Below are positions 14,512 to 21,846 of a stretch of 23,806 nt of DNA, in pieces. Numbering within the stretch: position 1 is the stretch's first letter; each line of letters starts with the position of its first letter. The stretch covers positions 1 through 23,806 of the forward strand of contig CALAMB010000085.1 in NCBI GenBank assembly GCA_937925645.1, given 5' to 3'. A program made the position numbers and the translations under genes. The notes below the pieces were generated by a model. It ran no database searches. It was not told where the DNA came from and was given only the letters and a program-made list of their open reading frames with translations. Source of the stretch: an uncultured Acidobacteriota bacterium. Its GTDB lineage: Bacteria > Acidobacteriota > JAAYUB01.

Positions 14512-16422
14512 ATGCCTGAAGCGTACAATGTCCCGGTGATGTTGGCCGTGTCCAATTGGATCCCCTGGATGCTCGCCCTGCTCGTCCTGGCAATGGCCGC
14601 TCTGGCAAACTACCTGGAACGGAAGCGGCGGGAGGCCGACCGGCGGAACCAGGTCGCGGCAAAGACAATCGGTGACCTGACCGTGGAACTGAGTTTCCGT
14701 GAAACCCTCTACGAACAGGCGTGCGCCATCATCTGTGACGTGGACCGGGCCGCCCGGCGGATGCCGGAAGCCTTCGATGAGCTGGGCCGCATCCTCAAGC
14801 TGCCCTACGCCGCCTTCGTGTTAAGGGATTCGGCGACGGGACAAGTGCTCAACCATCAATTCCCATCCCCCCGTCTTGATGCCGCCCAGCTGACCGAACG
14901 GATCCTGAACCAGGCCGGACCGGTTATGGAGGGCCGGCTGGAACCTGTCCGCCTGCCCGTCGGTTGGGAAAACGGCATGACCACCGAGGCGGGGACTGAA
15001 GTTTTTCAATCGATGATCCTGTATCCCATCAGTCATGCCGGCGAAACGGTCGGCGGCGTGTTGCTGCCGCTCACCGTGGAGGAGCTCGATCGCCGGGAAA
15101 AGGACCTGGCCCGGATCGGACGAATCGTCGAGGCGCTGTTCACCTACCGCGCCCTGCAGAACGAGTTGGCCCGTCGATCGGAGGAGGCCGACACCGTTTC
15201 AGCTTTTCTCAGCGAGATTGCGGTGTTCGCCGCTCTGGACAAAGTGATGGAGGCCTTTTTCCGCTACCTCCAGGAGACCTATCCGGAAACCAATGTCACC
15301 TTGCTCTTGGAAGAACCTGACGGCGGGATCGCGGTCCGCCACGGGGAGATGCTGGAACAACCCCTCATCCTGTCGCTGTTGCCCAGCGCCCGGCAGGAAT
15401 TGGAACGGGGCAAACAGCTGCTCTATGCTCCTGACGCGTTCGCCCTGATGAAAAAGTACTCCCTGCCTTCGCCGCCAAAGAGGCTGCAATCAGTGCTGGT
15501 GATCCCCCTGGTGACCTTCAAGCACATTTACGGTTATATCGTCTTGGAATCCACCCGGACGCAGGTGTTCCATGCCGCGTCGCTGAGCACATTGCTGCGC
15601 CTGGTGGAGATGGGGTCGTTCGTCCTGAGGAAAACCTTGTATTACCAGGGCGAGTTGGACAAACTCAACGCGGAGATCAGCCGGTTGGAACAGATCGGCA
15701 GCCGGCAAGCGATTCAGGTGTCCGAACTGGAGATGGCCTTGCGGGAGGCCACGGAGTTCAACACGGTCTACGCCGTCGGCCAGTCGATTCGGGTTCACCT
15801 GGCCAGCCTGCGCGGCTTCGTCCAGATGCTCGAAGACGGCGTGAAGCGGAGTATGCGCGACGCCTACGATCCGCTCCTGTTCCGCAACTGCGTTGTCGAG
15901 ATCGAAAAGATCGAACGCAGCCTGCAGAAACTGGAATTCACCCGGGTGATCACCGAACGCGACTATCCCTTCAAGATCCAGCCGGTGGCCTTGGTTCCCT
16001 TGCTGGACAACGTGTTCGCCGCGATCCGGTCAAAGACCGTGGCCAAGAGCGTCGAGATTGATGCCAAATTTGACGTCCGGTTGGGGCCGGTGATGCTGGA
16101 CGAGGAACTCACCACGCTGGGACTCCGCCTGTTCATCGACCGGTTGTTGGATTTTGTATCCGGTGGCAAACTGCAGGCGGTCTGTCTTGCCCGGGAAAAC
16201 GCGGCGCCGGAACTCATGATCCGTTTCAATCACGCCCAGGGTGGGCGGATCAATCGGGACAAACTCGCCACTTTTGACGTGGCGCGGGATTTCCAGTTTG
16301 TCCTCCTGAACCGGTTGATTGCCCGGCAGAGCGGCCAGCTGGATTTCGAACTGACGGAAAACGGCGGCTTTCTGCTCCGGGTCGTCTTCCCGGCGACGTC
16401 TTCGGCGGTCAAGGACGCGTGA
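14512..16422 (+). CDS. membrane GAF-domain protein with degenerate histidine-kinase core
   Basis: 636 aa. One N-terminal membrane helix (about 10-35), a GAF-like domain (about 60-215), a second GAF-like domain (about 235-365), a coiled coil (about 370-415), a HisKA-like helix pair and a HATPase-like C-terminus. The phosphoacceptor region reads VGQSIRVHLASLRGF, aligning with SHELRTPLTSIRGF of active kinases, so the histidine is Gln424. The C-terminal domain keeps the fold pattern (LLNRLIARQSGQLDFEL, GGFLLRVVFPA), but the glycine box is DFQF and no N-box asparagine is evident. It is therefore probably a sensor or scaffold without kinase activity. ATG 14512 has GGAG 5 bases upstream and fits the promoter at 14440-14468. 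It overlaps the next gene by one base. Confidence 0.8.
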   Translation: MPEAYNVPVMLAVSNWIPWMLALLVLAMAALANYLERKRREADRRNQVAAKTIGDLTVELSFRETLYEQACAIICDVDRAARRMPEAFDELGRILKLPYAAFVLRDSATGQVLNHQFPSPRLDAAQLTERILNQAGPVMEGRLEPVRLPVGWENGMTTEAGTEVFQSMILYPISHAGETVGGVLLPLTVEELDRREKDLARIGRIVEALFTYRALQNELARRSEEADTVSAFLSEIAVFAALDKVMEAFFRYLQETYPETNVTLLLEEPDGGIAVRHGEMLEQPLILSLLPSARQELERGKQLLYAPDAFALMKKYSLPSPPKRLQSVLVIPLVTFKHIYGYIVLESTRTQVFHAASLSTLLRLVEMGSFVLRKTLYYQGELDKLNAEISRLEQIGSRQAIQVSELEMALREATEFNTVYAVGQSIRVHLASLRGFVQMLEDGVKRSMRDAYDPLLFRNCVVEIEKIERSLQKLEFTRVITERDYPFKIQPVALVPLLDNVFAAIRSKTVAKSVEIDAKFDVRLGPVMLDEELTTLGLRLFIDRLLDFVSGGKLQAVCLARENAAPELMIRFNHAQGGRINRDKLATFDVARDFQFVLLNRLIARQSGQLDFELTENGGFLLRVVFPATSSAVKDA

Positions 16423-17054
16423 TGAACGGCTTCCGGATTGAACCCATCGTGGTGGGGCCGCTCGAAGTGAACTGCTATCTGGTCGGCTGCCTGGCAACCC
16501 GGCAAGCCGCCGTGATCGATCCCGGAGCCGACGGCGGCCGCATCGTGGGGCGGCTGCGGGGGTTGGGCTGGCGACCGGTCATGATGCTCTACACGCACGG
16601 GCACATGGATCATTGGGCCGCCGCCGCTGACGTGGCGGATGACTTCCCCGCACCCGGCCACATGCATCGCGACGACCGGTATCTGCTCACCGCACCGGAC
16701 ATCTTCGGGCTGTCCCCGCTCCTGAAGGCCCGGCCGTGTCCGGAACCGCAAGGATGGCTGGACGATGGTCAACAACTGGCGGTGGGCCAACTGACCATCC
16801 AGATTCTACACACTCCGGGACATACTCCGGGTGGGTGCTGCCTGCTCCTGGACACGGTTTGTTTCACGGGCGACACCCTGTTTGCCGGCGGTATCGGCCG
16901 GACCGACCTGCCGGGCGGCGACGAGACCGTGTTGCTCAATTCCATCCGGAAGCAGATCCTCACGCTGCCGCCGCACGCGAGGCTGCTGCCGGGGCACGGC
17001 CCGGAGAGCACGGTGGAAGACGAAATCCACTTCAATCCATACGTCGTGCTTTGA
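16422..17054 (+). CDS. metallo-beta-lactamase-fold hydrolase (glyoxalase II-like)
   Basis: 210 aa. The metal-binding motifs are complete: THGHMDHWAA (H-x-H-x-D-H), HTPGHTPGG, FTGDTLFAGGIGRTDLPGG and LPGHGPESTVEDE ending in NPYV. This matches the YcbL/glyoxalase-II-like group of small MBL hydrolases, which act on thioesters or related compounds; the substrate is not known. One insertion, HMHRDDRYLLTAPD with the following segment, carries the variable substrate-facing loop. ATG 16422 overlaps the preceding TGA (TGATG), with AAGGA 6 bases upstream. A GTG one codon earlier is possible. It is translationally coupled to the GAF/kinase-like gene. Confidence 0.9.
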   Translation: MNGFRIEPIVVGPLEVNCYLVGCLATRQAAVIDPGADGGRIVGRLRGLGWRPVMMLYTHGHMDHWAAAADVADDFPAPGHMHRDDRYLLTAPDIFGLSPLLKARPCPEPQGWLDDGQQLAVGQLTIQILHTPGHTPGGCCLLLDTVCFTGDTLFAGGIGRTDLPGGDETVLLNSIRKQILTLPPHARLLPGHGPESTVEDEIHFNPYVVL

Positions 17055-17056
17055 GC

Positions 17057-17941
17057 ATGAGCCGGGATTTTTTCGCCGAATTTCTGCAGCATTTGACCGT
17101 TGAAAAAGGGTTGGCCCCGAACTCTATTGCCGCGTACCGCACGGACCTGCAGCGATTCCGGCGCTTCCTGGAGGCGCGTGGGCAGGATGTGACCCGGGTG
17201 GAACGGGTGGATCTGCTGGCCTATCTGAAGGACTTGTACACATCCGGCTACAAACCGTCCTCGGTGGCCCGGTCTGTTGCCAGCTTGCGGGGTTTATTCC
17301 GCTTTCTGGCCGCGGACGGCCACATCGGCAGCGATCCAGCCGAACTGCTGGAGGCGCCCCGGCGTTGGCACACGCTGCCCAAATACCTGAGTCCGGACGA
17401 AGTGGACGCGCTGCTGGCGCGGCCCGATCCGGACACGCCGGAGGGGTTGCGGGACAAAGCCATGCTGGAGCTGCTCTATGCCACCGGGCTGCGGGTGACG
17501 GAGCTGGTCAACGTCAAAGTGCCCGATCTCAACCTGGATATCGGCTACATCATCTGCCTCGGCAAGGGCAGCAAGGAACGGATCGTCCCGGTGGGCAACC
17601 AGGCCCGTGACTGGGTGCAGCGGTACATCCGTGAAGCCCGCAACCTGCTGCTCAGGCAGCCGGAGCCCTACCTGTTTGTCAACCGTTTCGGCCGGCGGAT
17701 GTCCCGGCAGGGGTTCTGGAAGAACATCAAGCGTCACGGCCGCAACGCGGGGATCATGAAAAACATCACCCCGCACCTGCTGCGCCACTCGTTCGCGACC
17801 CATCTGCTGGAAAACGGAGCCGATCTCCGATCGCTGCAGCTGATGCTGGGGCACGCGGACATCGCCACCACCCAGATCTACACCTTCGTGACACAGGCGC
17901 GACTGAAGGAGATCTACAAAAAATATCACCCGCGCTCCTGA
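17057..17941 (+). CDS. xerD: tyrosine recombinase XerC/XerD, most like XerD
   Basis: 294 aa. A site-specific recombinase that resolves chromosome dimers at dif. The N-terminal SAM-like core-binding domain (1-90) and the C-terminal catalytic domain are complete. Catalytic residues: Arg146 (ATGLRVTEL), Lys173 (KGSKERIVP), His240 and Arg243 (HLLRHSFATHLL), His266 (LGHADIATTQ) and the Tyr275 nucleophile (QIYTFV). Normal length and no neighbouring integrase partners, att sites or cargo suggest the housekeeping enzyme rather than a mobile-element integrase. Distinguishing XerC from XerD would need a tree, and the partner is not here. It begins two bases after the MBL stop and ends this operon. Confidence 0.9.
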   Translation: MSRDFFAEFLQHLTVEKGLAPNSIAAYRTDLQRFRRFLEARGQDVTRVERVDLLAYLKDLYTSGYKPSSVARSVASLRGLFRFLAADGHIGSDPAELLEAPRRWHTLPKYLSPDEVDALLARPDPDTPEGLRDKAMLELLYATGLRVTELVNVKVPDLNLDIGYIICLGKGSKERIVPVGNQARDWVQRYIREARNLLLRQPEPYLFVNRFGRRMSRQGFWKNIKRHGRNAGIMKNITPHLLRHSFATHLLENGADLRSLQLMLGHADIATTQIYTFVTQARLKEIYKKYHPRS

Positions 17942-17946
17942 TCCCG

Positions 17947-17958
17947 GCTCCCGGGAGC
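17947..17958. repeat. 12-bp GC-rich palindrome after xerD
   Basis: GCTCCCGGGAGC is a perfect inverted repeat 5 bases after the xerD stop. An alternative, longer hairpin pairs CGCTCC (17933-17938) with GGAGCG (17954-17959). No T tract follows, so it is not a standard intrinsic terminator; it could slow or end transcription before the mla promoter. Confidence 0.3.
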
Positions 17959-17960
17959 GG

Positions 17961-17989
17961 TTGGTCTCCGCGCGGTTGTATGGTATAAG
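17961..17989 (+). promoter_or_regulatory. candidate promoter of the mla operon
   Basis: TTGGTC (17961-17966), 17-base spacer, TATAAG (17984-17989) with an extended -10 (TGG directly before it), 32 bases upstream of the mlaE ATG. Confidence 0.55.
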
Positions 17990-18021
17990 ATTGACGTTTG
18001 ATTCGAGTCTGAACAAGCACC

Positions 18022-18786
18022 ATGTTTCTGAACCTGATCATCAGTTTTTTGGTTGAGATCCAGGACTTCAGCCTGCTGGCGTTCAAGGCCATCCTGAACC
18101 TGTTCCGCCGGCCACGCTACATCCGGGAAACGTTCGAGCAAATGGACCTGATCGGGGTCGGCTCGCTGACCATCATCATCCTGACGGGATTTTTCACCGG
18201 TGGCGTCCTCGCCCTCCAGACCTCGAGCACCCTGCGCTCCTTCGGGGCGGTGGGCTTGACCGGCCAGCTCGTTTCCATGAGTCTGGTGCGCGAGTTGGGC
18301 CCGGTCCTGTCGGCGCTCATGATCGCCGGGCGCATCGGTTCGGGCATCGCCTCGGAGCTGGGCTCGATGGTGGTGACCGATCAGATCAACGCCATGCGCG
18401 CCTTGGGCACCGACCCGGTCAAAAAGCTGGTCACCCCCAGGATGATGGCGACGGTATCCATGTTGCCCCTGCTGACGGCCGTCTGTGATTTTTTCGGACT
18501 GATCGGCGGCTGGCTGGTCTCGCTATACGAACTGAAGCTGCGGACGTCGCTGTTCTGGTCGGTGGCGTTCGACTCGCTGACCTATGAGGACCTGATCGGC
18601 GGGCTGGGCAAGCCGCTGGTTTTCGGCTTCATCGTGGCCATGGTCGGCTGCCATCACGGACTGCGGACCTGGGGCGGCACCCAGGGCGTGGGGCGGGCCA
18701 CCACGAAGTCGGTGGTCACCGCATCCATCCTGGTCATCATGTCGGATTTCATTCTGAATAAACTCATCATCGAGTTCATGCACTGA
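18022..18786 (+). CDS. mlaE: ABC transporter permease MlaE (YrbE)
   Basis: 254 aa inner-membrane permease of the MlaFEDB-type lipid transporter, which moves phospholipid between inner and outer membranes. The family block is present: MDLIGVGSLTIIILTGFFTGGVLALQ (parts only), VRELGPVLSALMIAGRIGSGIASELGSM (parts only), the EQINAMRALGTDPV-type motif (here DQINAMRALGTDPVK) and CHHGLRTWGGTQGVGRATT near the end. Length is normal. The Shine-Dalgarno is weak. It heads an operon with mlaF 7 bases downstream, then mlaD. Confidence 0.95.
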   Translation: MFLNLIISFLVEIQDFSLLAFKAILNLFRRPRYIRETFEQMDLIGVGSLTIIILTGFFTGGVLALQTSSTLRSFGAVGLTGQLVSMSLVRELGPVLSALMIAGRIGSGIASELGSMVVTDQINAMRALGTDPVKKLVTPRMMATVSMLPLLTAVCDFFGLIGGWLVSLYELKLRTSLFWSVAFDSLTYEDLIGGLGKPLVFGFIVAMVGCHHGLRTWGGTQGVGRATTKSVVTASILVIMSDFILNKLIIEFMH

Positions 18787-18793
18787 GCGCACC

Positions 18794-19585
18794 ATGTTGG
18801 AAATGCTCAACGTCTACAAGTCGTATGCCGGCGCCCCGGTGCTGCAGGATGTCTCCCTGCGGGTGGGGCCGGCTGAAAGTTTGATCGTGCTGGGCGGCAG
18901 CGGTTCCGGCAAATCCACCCTGTTGCGTCTCTGCATCGGCCTCGATCGGTGCGATTCAGGGCAGGTGGTGGTCAACGACACGGATATCTCCCGGCTGAAG
19001 GAAGAGGAACTGATCGCCATCCGCGACCAGATGGGCATCGTTTTCCAGGAGGGCGCGCTGTTCGATTCGCTGACCATCCGGCAGAATGTGGGCTATCGGC
19101 TGTACGACGAGGGGGGCTGGGAAGAGCACGAGATCGAGGAAATCGTCATCCGCCTGCTGGGTTTCGTCGGGTTGGCCCACACCATCGACATGAAACCGGC
19201 CGAGCTGTCGGGCGGCATGCGCCGGCGGGTCGCCATCGCTCGCGCCCTGGCCGGACAACCGCGGTTCATGCTGTACGACGAACCCACGGCGGGGCTCGAT
19301 CCCGTAACGGCGCGATCGATCTGCGACCTGCTGGTCAAGCTCCGCGACATGGAGGGGATGTCCTCGGTTGTGGTGACGCACGACCTCAATGCCGCCTATT
19401 TCCTGGCGGAACATACGGCCCGTGTCGCCTCGCCCGGCGACATCCGGGTGGAGCGGGAGCCTGCCGACCAGTGTTTCATTCACACGTCATTCAGCGTGCT
19501 GCGGGACGGGCGGATCATGTTCACCGGCAACATGGATGAGCTGGTCGCCAGCGACGATCCGTACATTCGGGAATTTGTTTCCTAA
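18794..19585 (+). CDS. mlaF: ABC transporter ATP-binding protein MlaF
   Basis: 263 aa ATPase of the Mla lipid transporter. Walker A GGSGSGKST (34-42), Q-loop IVFQEGALFDSLTI, signature LSGGMRRRVAIARAL, Walker B FMLYDEPTAGLDP and the H-loop VVVTHDL are all intact. The GALFDSLT stretch after the Q-loop is typical of MlaF/MCE-system ATPases. A short insertion after the H-loop (about residues 207-228, SPGDIRVEREPADQCF) is unusual and of unknown use. The gene starts 7 bases after mlaE and ends 27 bases before mlaD. Confidence 0.94.
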   Translation: MLEMLNVYKSYAGAPVLQDVSLRVGPAESLIVLGGSGSGKSTLLRLCIGLDRCDSGQVVVNDTDISRLKEEELIAIRDQMGIVFQEGALFDSLTIRQNVGYRLYDEGGWEEHEIEEIVIRLLGFVGLAHTIDMKPAELSGGMRRRVAIARALAGQPRFMLYDEPTAGLDPVTARSICDLLVKLRDMEGMSSVVVTHDLNAAYFLAEHTARVASPGDIRVEREPADQCFIHTSFSVLRDGRIMFTGNMDELVASDDPYIREFVS

Positions 19586-19612
19586 CCGAACCGACAGAGG
19601 AGTGGTACCGCG

Positions 19613-20965
19613 ATGGAGAGGCGCAAGAAGAGATTCAATTGGCACGAGTTTCGCGTCGGCATATTCGTCATCGGCAGCTTCGCCATCCTGATCTTCATGA
19701 TCGTCCGGGTGAGCGGGGGACGGGGCTTCTTCACCCCCAAGTCATACGCGGTCACCTACCTGCCGGAAATCTCCGGGCTGAAGGCCGGCGCCCCGGTATG
19801 GCTCAACGGCATCGAGATCGGCAACGTCGAGGACATCAAGCTGGAGAAGTCTCCGCCGGACACCCAGGCCAACCGTGACACCAACGACAAGATCCAGCAG
19901 CTCGTTGCCGACATCCAACGGTACGACGATCTGATCCTGGACGTCGAGCAATCGGTGGCGCGCGACCGGGCGGGACTCGCCTCCGCCAAGCCCGCGGACG
20001 CCGCCAAAAGGCGGGAGGAGATCCTGCTGCAGGAAGAGCGGTTGGCCCGTCTCCGCAAGAACCGGCAGGCGACGCGGCAGGACCTCAAGACCACCCGCGG
20101 CAATATCCAGAGTATCCGGCTGGTCCTGCAGATCGAGGATGAGTTTGCCGGCTGGATCAAGCGCGATTCGGAGGTGAGCATCGGCTCCATCGGCCTGCTG
20201 GGCGACAAGTACGTGGATATCAGCATCGGACGGTTGCCGGAGGAACCGCGCCGGACCGCCGAGGGTCACATCTTCATCGAGGCGGTCAACGAGGCCACGA
20301 TCAGGCAGTTGATGGTAAACGCCAACGACCTGATGGCCAATTTCGGCGACATTTCGGACCGGGTCAAGAGCATCGTGGCCAAGCTGGATGCCGGCGAAGG
20401 CACCATCGGCCAGCTGATCAATGAAACCAGCCTCCACCGCTCCCTGGTGGATACCATCCAGAACCTGGACGTGACCGTCCAGCGGGCCGGGGGACTCATG
20501 GACGAGTTGCGCAGCAGCCAGGGAACGTTCGGCCAGCTGGTTCACAACCGCGCCCTGTACGACGAGCTGACTGCGACCGCCAAGGAGCTCAACCAGTTCA
20601 TCAGCCGGCTCAATTCCTCCGCGGGAACGGTCAACAAGCTGATCAACGACCCCGAACTTTACGACAACCTCCGAAAAATTTCGGCCAGGGTGGACCAACT
20701 GCTCCTGCGGATCGAGCGGGGTGAGGGCACCCTGGGCAAAATGTCGACCGACCCGGCCCTGTTCGAGGAGGCGCGGGATTCGCTCATGAAAGTGCGCCAG
20801 ATCCTGGAGCAGATCGACCGGGGCGAAGGCACGATGGGCCAGTTGCTCAAGGACAAGCAGCTGTATGAGAACCTGAACAGCGCGCTGGCCGAACTGGCCA
20901 AGCTCATCTACGACGTCCGGCAGAATCCGAAGGACTATCTGCGGATCCAGTTCAAGGTTTTCTGA
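19613..20965 (+). CDS. mlaD: MlaD-like MCE family protein with coiled-coil insertion and C-terminal repeats
   Basis: 450 aa. One membrane helix (about 14-32) precedes a single MCE domain, which forms the hexameric lipid-binding ring in known MlaD proteins. The domain starts YAVTYLPEISGLKAGAPVWL and ends SIGSIGLLGDKYVDISIG. Between DIKLEKSP and SIRLVLQIED there is a charged insertion of about 84 residues (82-165) with coiled-coil character (IQQLVADIQRYDDLILDVEQ and a K/R/E-rich second arm). After the domain, five copies of a G-T-x-G-x-L-x(5)-LY-x-x-L unit follow at residues 261, 302, 336, 370 and 404, the last four exactly 34 residues apart. E. coli MlaD is about 183 aa, so this form is much larger. 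AGAGGAG lies 10 bases before the ATG. Confidence 0.9.
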   Translation: MERRKKRFNWHEFRVGIFVIGSFAILIFMIVRVSGGRGFFTPKSYAVTYLPEISGLKAGAPVWLNGIEIGNVEDIKLEKSPPDTQANRDTNDKIQQLVADIQRYDDLILDVEQSVARDRAGLASAKPADAAKRREEILLQEERLARLRKNRQATRQDLKTTRGNIQSIRLVLQIEDEFAGWIKRDSEVSIGSIGLLGDKYVDISIGRLPEEPRRTAEGHIFIEAVNEATIRQLMVNANDLMANFGDISDRVKSIVAKLDAGEGTIGQLINETSLHRSLVDTIQNLDVTVQRAGGLMDELRSSQGTFGQLVHNRALYDELTATAKELNQFISRLNSSAGTVNKLINDPELYDNLRKISARVDQLLLRIERGEGTLGKMSTDPALFEEARDSLMKVRQILEQIDRGEGTMGQLLKDKQLYENLNSALAELAKLIYDVRQNPKDYLRIQFKVF

Positions 20966-21387
20966 TGAAGTGGATTGTTCAACCCGCCCGGCCGATCTCG
21001 TACTACTCGCGGGCGATCAGCATTCTCGGCGTCATGGCCCTGCTGATCGCCCGCTTCTTCCCGTTTGATACAGTCCCGGTGCCGCTGTGCAGCTTTCGCG
21101 CCTTCACGGGTCTGCCGTGTCCGACGTGCGGGATGACGACTGCGTTCGTCCTCCTCACCCACGGGCGGTGGGTCGAGGCGGTGATCATGTCGCCGCTGGG
21201 TGTCGTGGTCTTTGCGGCGCTGGTCGCCCTGATCATCCAGGTGGCGGGACAGTGGCTGTTGCGCTGGCCGGGTTTCCGTTTGGAGATGAGCCGCGCCGAG
21301 CGGATCGTCGCGGGCATCGGTCTGATCGCCGCCATGACGCTCAATTGGGCGTTCAAACTCGGCCACGATGTCTTCAACTGGTGGTGA
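20965..21387 (+). CDS. DUF2752 domain membrane protein
   Basis: 140 aa with about three membrane helices. The family motif CSFRAFTGLPCPTCGMTTAF carries three cysteines (42, 52, 55), the last two as CPTCG, characteristic of DUF2752. The function is unknown; the cysteines could bind metal or form a disulfide. The ATG overlaps the mlaD stop by one base (TGATG), so it is translationally coupled to the Mla genes. Confidence 0.85.
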   Translation: MKWIVQPARPISYYSRAISILGVMALLIARFFPFDTVPVPLCSFRAFTGLPCPTCGMTTAFVLLTHGRWVEAVIMSPLGVVVFAALVALIIQVAGQWLLRWPGFRLEMSRAERIVAGIGLIAAMTLNWAFKLGHDVFNWW

Positions 21388-21403
21388 TGGCGCCGCCGGG
21401 GAG

Positions 21404-21736
21404 TCAGCGGGTGAGCCGGCGGCGTTTGAGCGCCGCCAGGTCCTCGTGCATGCACAGGATGTCCCGCTTGAAGACGAACCGGTTGGGTCCCCGGTCCACC
21501 GTGATGCGGATGAAATGCAGGTCGTAGTATTCGATCCAGCCATGGATCTCCTCGCCGGAGGTCAGCCGGACGATCATGGGCGTCTGGTGCTGGCTGTGCT
21601 GCTGCAGGTAGAGTGTTTCGCTGCCCGTCTCATCCGCCGGCGAGCGGCGGCGGGTGACGACCGAGGAGTGGCTGGACAGTTTTTTCAGCCGGTCGAGTTC
21701 TTCGCGGGTGGGTCTGATCAGCTTTCTCATTGCCAT
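21404..21736 (-). CDS. divergent Hfq-like (Sm-fold) RNA-binding protein
   Basis: 110 aa. An N-terminal basic, probably helical and then flexible extension (1-40) precedes an Hfq-like core (about 41-98): PMIVRLTSGEEIHGWIEYYDLHFIRI matches Sm1 (seen as VRLTSGEEIHGWIEYYD) and RFVFKRDILCM matches Sm2. Bacterial Hfq has YKH at Sm2; here it is FKR (89-91). The rim residues RRER of E. coli Hfq align with SQHQ (48-51). It may be a functional Hfq of this lineage or a paralogue with different RNA preference. AAGGAG lies 9 bases before the ATG. It is convergent with the DUF2752 gene (16-base gap) and divergent from dgt. Confidence 0.75.
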   Translation of the reverse strand: MAMRKLIRPTREELDRLKKLSSHSSVVTRRRSPADETGSETLYLQQHSQHQTPMIVRLTSGEEIHGWIEYYDLHFIRITVDRGPNRFVFKRDILCMHEDLAALKRRRLTR

Positions 21737-21779
21737 GGATTGTAACTCCTTCCCGGGCCAAAATCAAGCGTCCGGCGGC

Positions 21780-21808
21780 TTGCCAACCGTTCCCGATGGG
21801 CCTACAAT
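21780..21808 (+). promoter_or_regulatory. promoter of dgt
   Basis: TTGCCA (21780-21785), 17-base spacer, TACAAT (21803-21808), about 38 bases before the dgt ATG. Initiation near 21815 excludes the upstream in-frame ATG at 21730. Confidence 0.6.
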
Positions 21809-21846
21809 GCCTTCTGACTCGAATGACTTGGAGGAGAACCGCCGGC

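Noticed and set aside
17057..17941. Integrase of a mobile element
   Set aside because: Length and motifs fit a housekeeping XerC/D; there are no direct-repeat att sites, cargo or phage genes around it.
17933..17959. Intrinsic terminator after xerD
   Set aside because: A GC-rich hairpin is possible, but no T tract follows on the plus strand, so it is reported only as a palindrome.
19742..20698. Long minus-strand reading frame of about 318 codons
   Set aside because: Antisense to mlaD; its apparent repeats are mirror images of the MlaD repeats, and it has no plausible ribosome site or family.
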